A DNA stretch of 23,626 nucleotides. Origin: CALGFH01 sp045807325. GTDB taxonomy: Bacteria; Actinomycetota; CALGFH01. A program made the translations under genes and the position numbers. This document shows, one piece after another, positions 22,446 through 23,626 of this stretch. The notes under the pieces are model-generated. The model worked only from the letters and a program-made list of their open reading frames with translations, had not been told where the DNA came from and did no database searches. Position 1 is the first letter of the stretch; each line of letters opens with the position of its first letter. The stretch is taken from NCBI GenBank assembly GCA_045807325.1, contig JBJMHP010000391.1:1-23626 (forward strand), in the 5' to 3' direction.

Positions 22446-23435
22446 ATGCGCAGACGTTGGCTCGTGGGAGTGGCCGCGCTCGCCCTGGCCCTGGCGGCGT
22501 GCGGCGGCAACGACAACGGAGGTGGCAGCGCCAGCGGTGGCGGCGGCGGCCAGAAGCAGTACAAGCTGACCCTGATCCAGGGGGTCAAGGGCGACCAGTT
22601 CTACGTCACCATGCAGTGCGGCGCCCAGGAGGCGGCCAAGGCGGCCGGGGCCACCCTGGACGTCGCCGCCCCCGACGAGTTCGACGCCTCCCTCCAGACC
22701 CCGGTGGTCAACGCCGTGGTGGCCAAGAAGCCCGACGCCATCCTGATCGCCCCCACCGACACCAAGGCCATGATCCCGCCCCTCACCCAGGCCAAGGCGG
22801 CCGGGATCAAGCTGGTGTTCGTCGACACCACCACCGAGAACGGCGCCGAGCTGGCCGAGTCGGAGATCGCCTCCGACAACGAGGAGGGCGGCCGCGAGGC
22901 GGCCAGGACCCTGGCCGAGCTGACCGGCGGCAAGGGCTCGGTGGGGGTCATCAACGTCAAGCCCGGCATCTCCACCACCGATGCCCGGGCCAAGGGCTTC
23001 GAGGAGGAGATCAAGAAGACGCCGGGCCTCAAGTACATCGGGCAGGAGTACTCCAACGACAAGCCGGAGATCGCCGCCTCCAAGGCGACCGCCGCCCTGG
23101 CCGCCCACCCCGACCTGGTCGGCATCTTCGGCACCAACCTGTTCTCGGCCGAGGGGGCCGCGACCGGGCTGCGCAGCGCCGGCGCCTCCAAGAAGGTCAA
23201 GATCGTCGGCTTCGACGCCGGCCCGAAGCAGGTCGAGGACCTGCAGCAGGGCGTCGTCCAGGCCCTGATCGCCCAGAAGCCGGCCGACATCGGCAAGGCC
23301 GGCGTCGAGCAGGCGATCGCCGCCCTCAAGGGCGAGCCGGTCCAGAAGAAGATCGGCACCGGCTTCGTCGTCGTCACCAAGGAGAACATGAACGACCCGG
23401 ACGTCAAGCCGTTCCTCTACAAGTCCAGCTGCTGA
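22446..23435 (+). CDS. Sugar-binding lipoprotein, RbsB/FrcB type (periplasmic-binding-protein-like)
   Basis: Substrate-binding lipoprotein of the CUT2 importer, 329 aa. Signal peptide MRRRWLVGVAALALALAAC carries lipobox cysteine C19, then a glycine-rich tether. The two-lobe fold is visible: YKLTLIQGVKGDQFYVTMQCGAQEAAKAAG, VNAVVAKKPDAILIAPTD, GIKLVFVDTT, the hinge region ASDNEEGGREAARTL, GIFGTNLFSAEGAATGLRSAG, and KIVGFDAGPKQVEDLQQGVVQALIAQKPADIGKAGVEQAI. It ends in a cysteine (C329); with C58 it could form a disulfide. The ligand is probably a monosaccharide, the typical cargo of this family. AGGAGG lies seven bases before the ATG. The gene is last in the operon, which is unusual since binding proteins are often first. 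Confidence 0.94.
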   Translation: MRRRWLVGVAALALALAACGGNDNGGGSASGGGGGQKQYKLTLIQGVKGDQFYVTMQCGAQEAAKAAGATLDVAAPDEFDASLQTPVVNAVVAKKPDAILIAPTDTKAMIPPLTQAKAAGIKLVFVDTTTENGAELAESEIASDNEEGGREAARTLAELTGGKGSVGVINVKPGISTTDARAKGFEEEIKKTPGLKYIGQEYSNDKPEIAASKATAALAAHPDLVGIFGTNLFSAEGAATGLRSAGASKKVKIVGFDAGPKQVEDLQQGVVQALIAQKPADIGKAGVEQAIAALKGEPVQKKIGTGFVVVTKENMNDPDVKPFLYKSSC

Positions 23436-23456
23436 GCCATCCGTCGTCGCCGGCGT

Positions 23457-23508
23457 GCTGTCGGCTGGGTCCGCGGTCCCGCAGGGGGTGCGGTCCCCGG
23501 TCGACAGC
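23457..23508 (+). terminator. Imperfect stem-loop after the transporter operon
   Basis: Outer arms GCTGTCG (23457-23463) and CGACAGC (23502-23508) pair perfectly. Inside, GGG/CCC and CCGC (23471-23474)/GCGG (23490-23493) extend the stem. It lies 21 bases after the operon stop. There is no T-tract, so it is a T-less actinobacterial-type terminator candidate. Confidence 0.5.
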
Positions 23509-23538
23509 GCGTGGCGTCCCGGCCACTCCGGCTGTCTG

Positions 23539-23567
23539 GTCGTCGTCCCTCACGCCCGCGCGACGAC
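23539..23567. terminator. Second stem-loop in the terminal intergenic region
   Basis: GTCGTCG (23539-23545) and CGACGAC (23561-23567) form a perfect 7-bp stem with a 15-base loop. It may be a backup terminator or serve an opposing gene beyond the window. Nothing else recognisable is seen between 23436 and the window end. Confidence 0.35.
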
Positions 23568-23626
23568 GGACGGGGTGGCGGAGGGCGCGTAGGCGGCGGT
23601 CTCGGGCCCCCCAGATGGCTCAGACC

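Noticed and set aside
19064..22588. A 1174-codon open frame on the minus strand opposite the manA-transporter operon
   Set aside because: It is antisense to five well-supported genes with clear motifs and has low-complexity composition; long antisense frames are expected at this GC content.

Overview
The window is a very GC-rich piece of bacterial chromosome with many GTG and one TTG starts, translationally coupled ATGA/GTGA overlaps, lipoprotein-type solute-binding proteins and Gram-positive-style sugar transporters. This fits an actinobacterium (Actinomycetota), probably free-living and saprophytic; the lineage cannot be fixed further from sequence alone. I see no rRNA, tRNA, CRISPR array, insertion sequence or phage gene. 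No gene-free stretch exceeds 300 bases; the longest (17919-18192) holds a broken Excalibur-domain gene and the promoter region of the next operon.

Region 1 (1-12259) is a carbohydrate-uptake and catabolism locus built around a ROK-family regulator. Leftward: a BadF-type sugar kinase, an MsmK/UgpC-type ABC ATPase and a D-threonine-aldolase-like PLP enzyme cut by the window edge. Rightward: a GH4 6-phospho-glycosidase. Leftward: a DegT/StrS-type sugar aminotransferase. Rightward: the ROK regulator, a family 1 binding lipoprotein, MalF- and MalG-type permeases, a Gfo/Idh/MocA oxidoreductase and a second BadF-type kinase. Both divergent promoter regions carry nearly the same 19-bp imperfect palindrome ending in TTTCCTAAC, so one regulator probably controls the whole set. 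The gene mix suggests uptake of an (amino)glycoside by ABC transport, ATP-dependent phosphorylation in the cytoplasm, cleavage by GH4 and redox/transamination of the sugar; the substrate is unknown.

Region 2 (12274-17918) is the most unusual part: a GTP cyclohydrolase II-RibD reductase fusion, a zinc-less MDR dehydrogenase, a 6-pyruvoyl-tetrahydropterin-synthase-like protein with altered catalytic residues, two GT4 glycosyltransferases and a HAD phosphatase, packed with overlapping ends in alternating orientation. It looks like an orphan pathway that turns GTP into a glycosylated pterin- or ribityl-pyrimidine-like product. From memory, Streptomyces coelicolor has related proteins (SCO6650, SCO6655) whose pathway product is not known.

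Region 3 (18193-23435) is a tightly coupled rightward operon: class I mannose-6-phosphate isomerase, FGGY carbohydrate kinase, and a ribose/fructose-type ABC transporter (single-domain ATPase, permease, binding lipoprotein). It is followed by about 190 bases without a gene but with two stem-loops.
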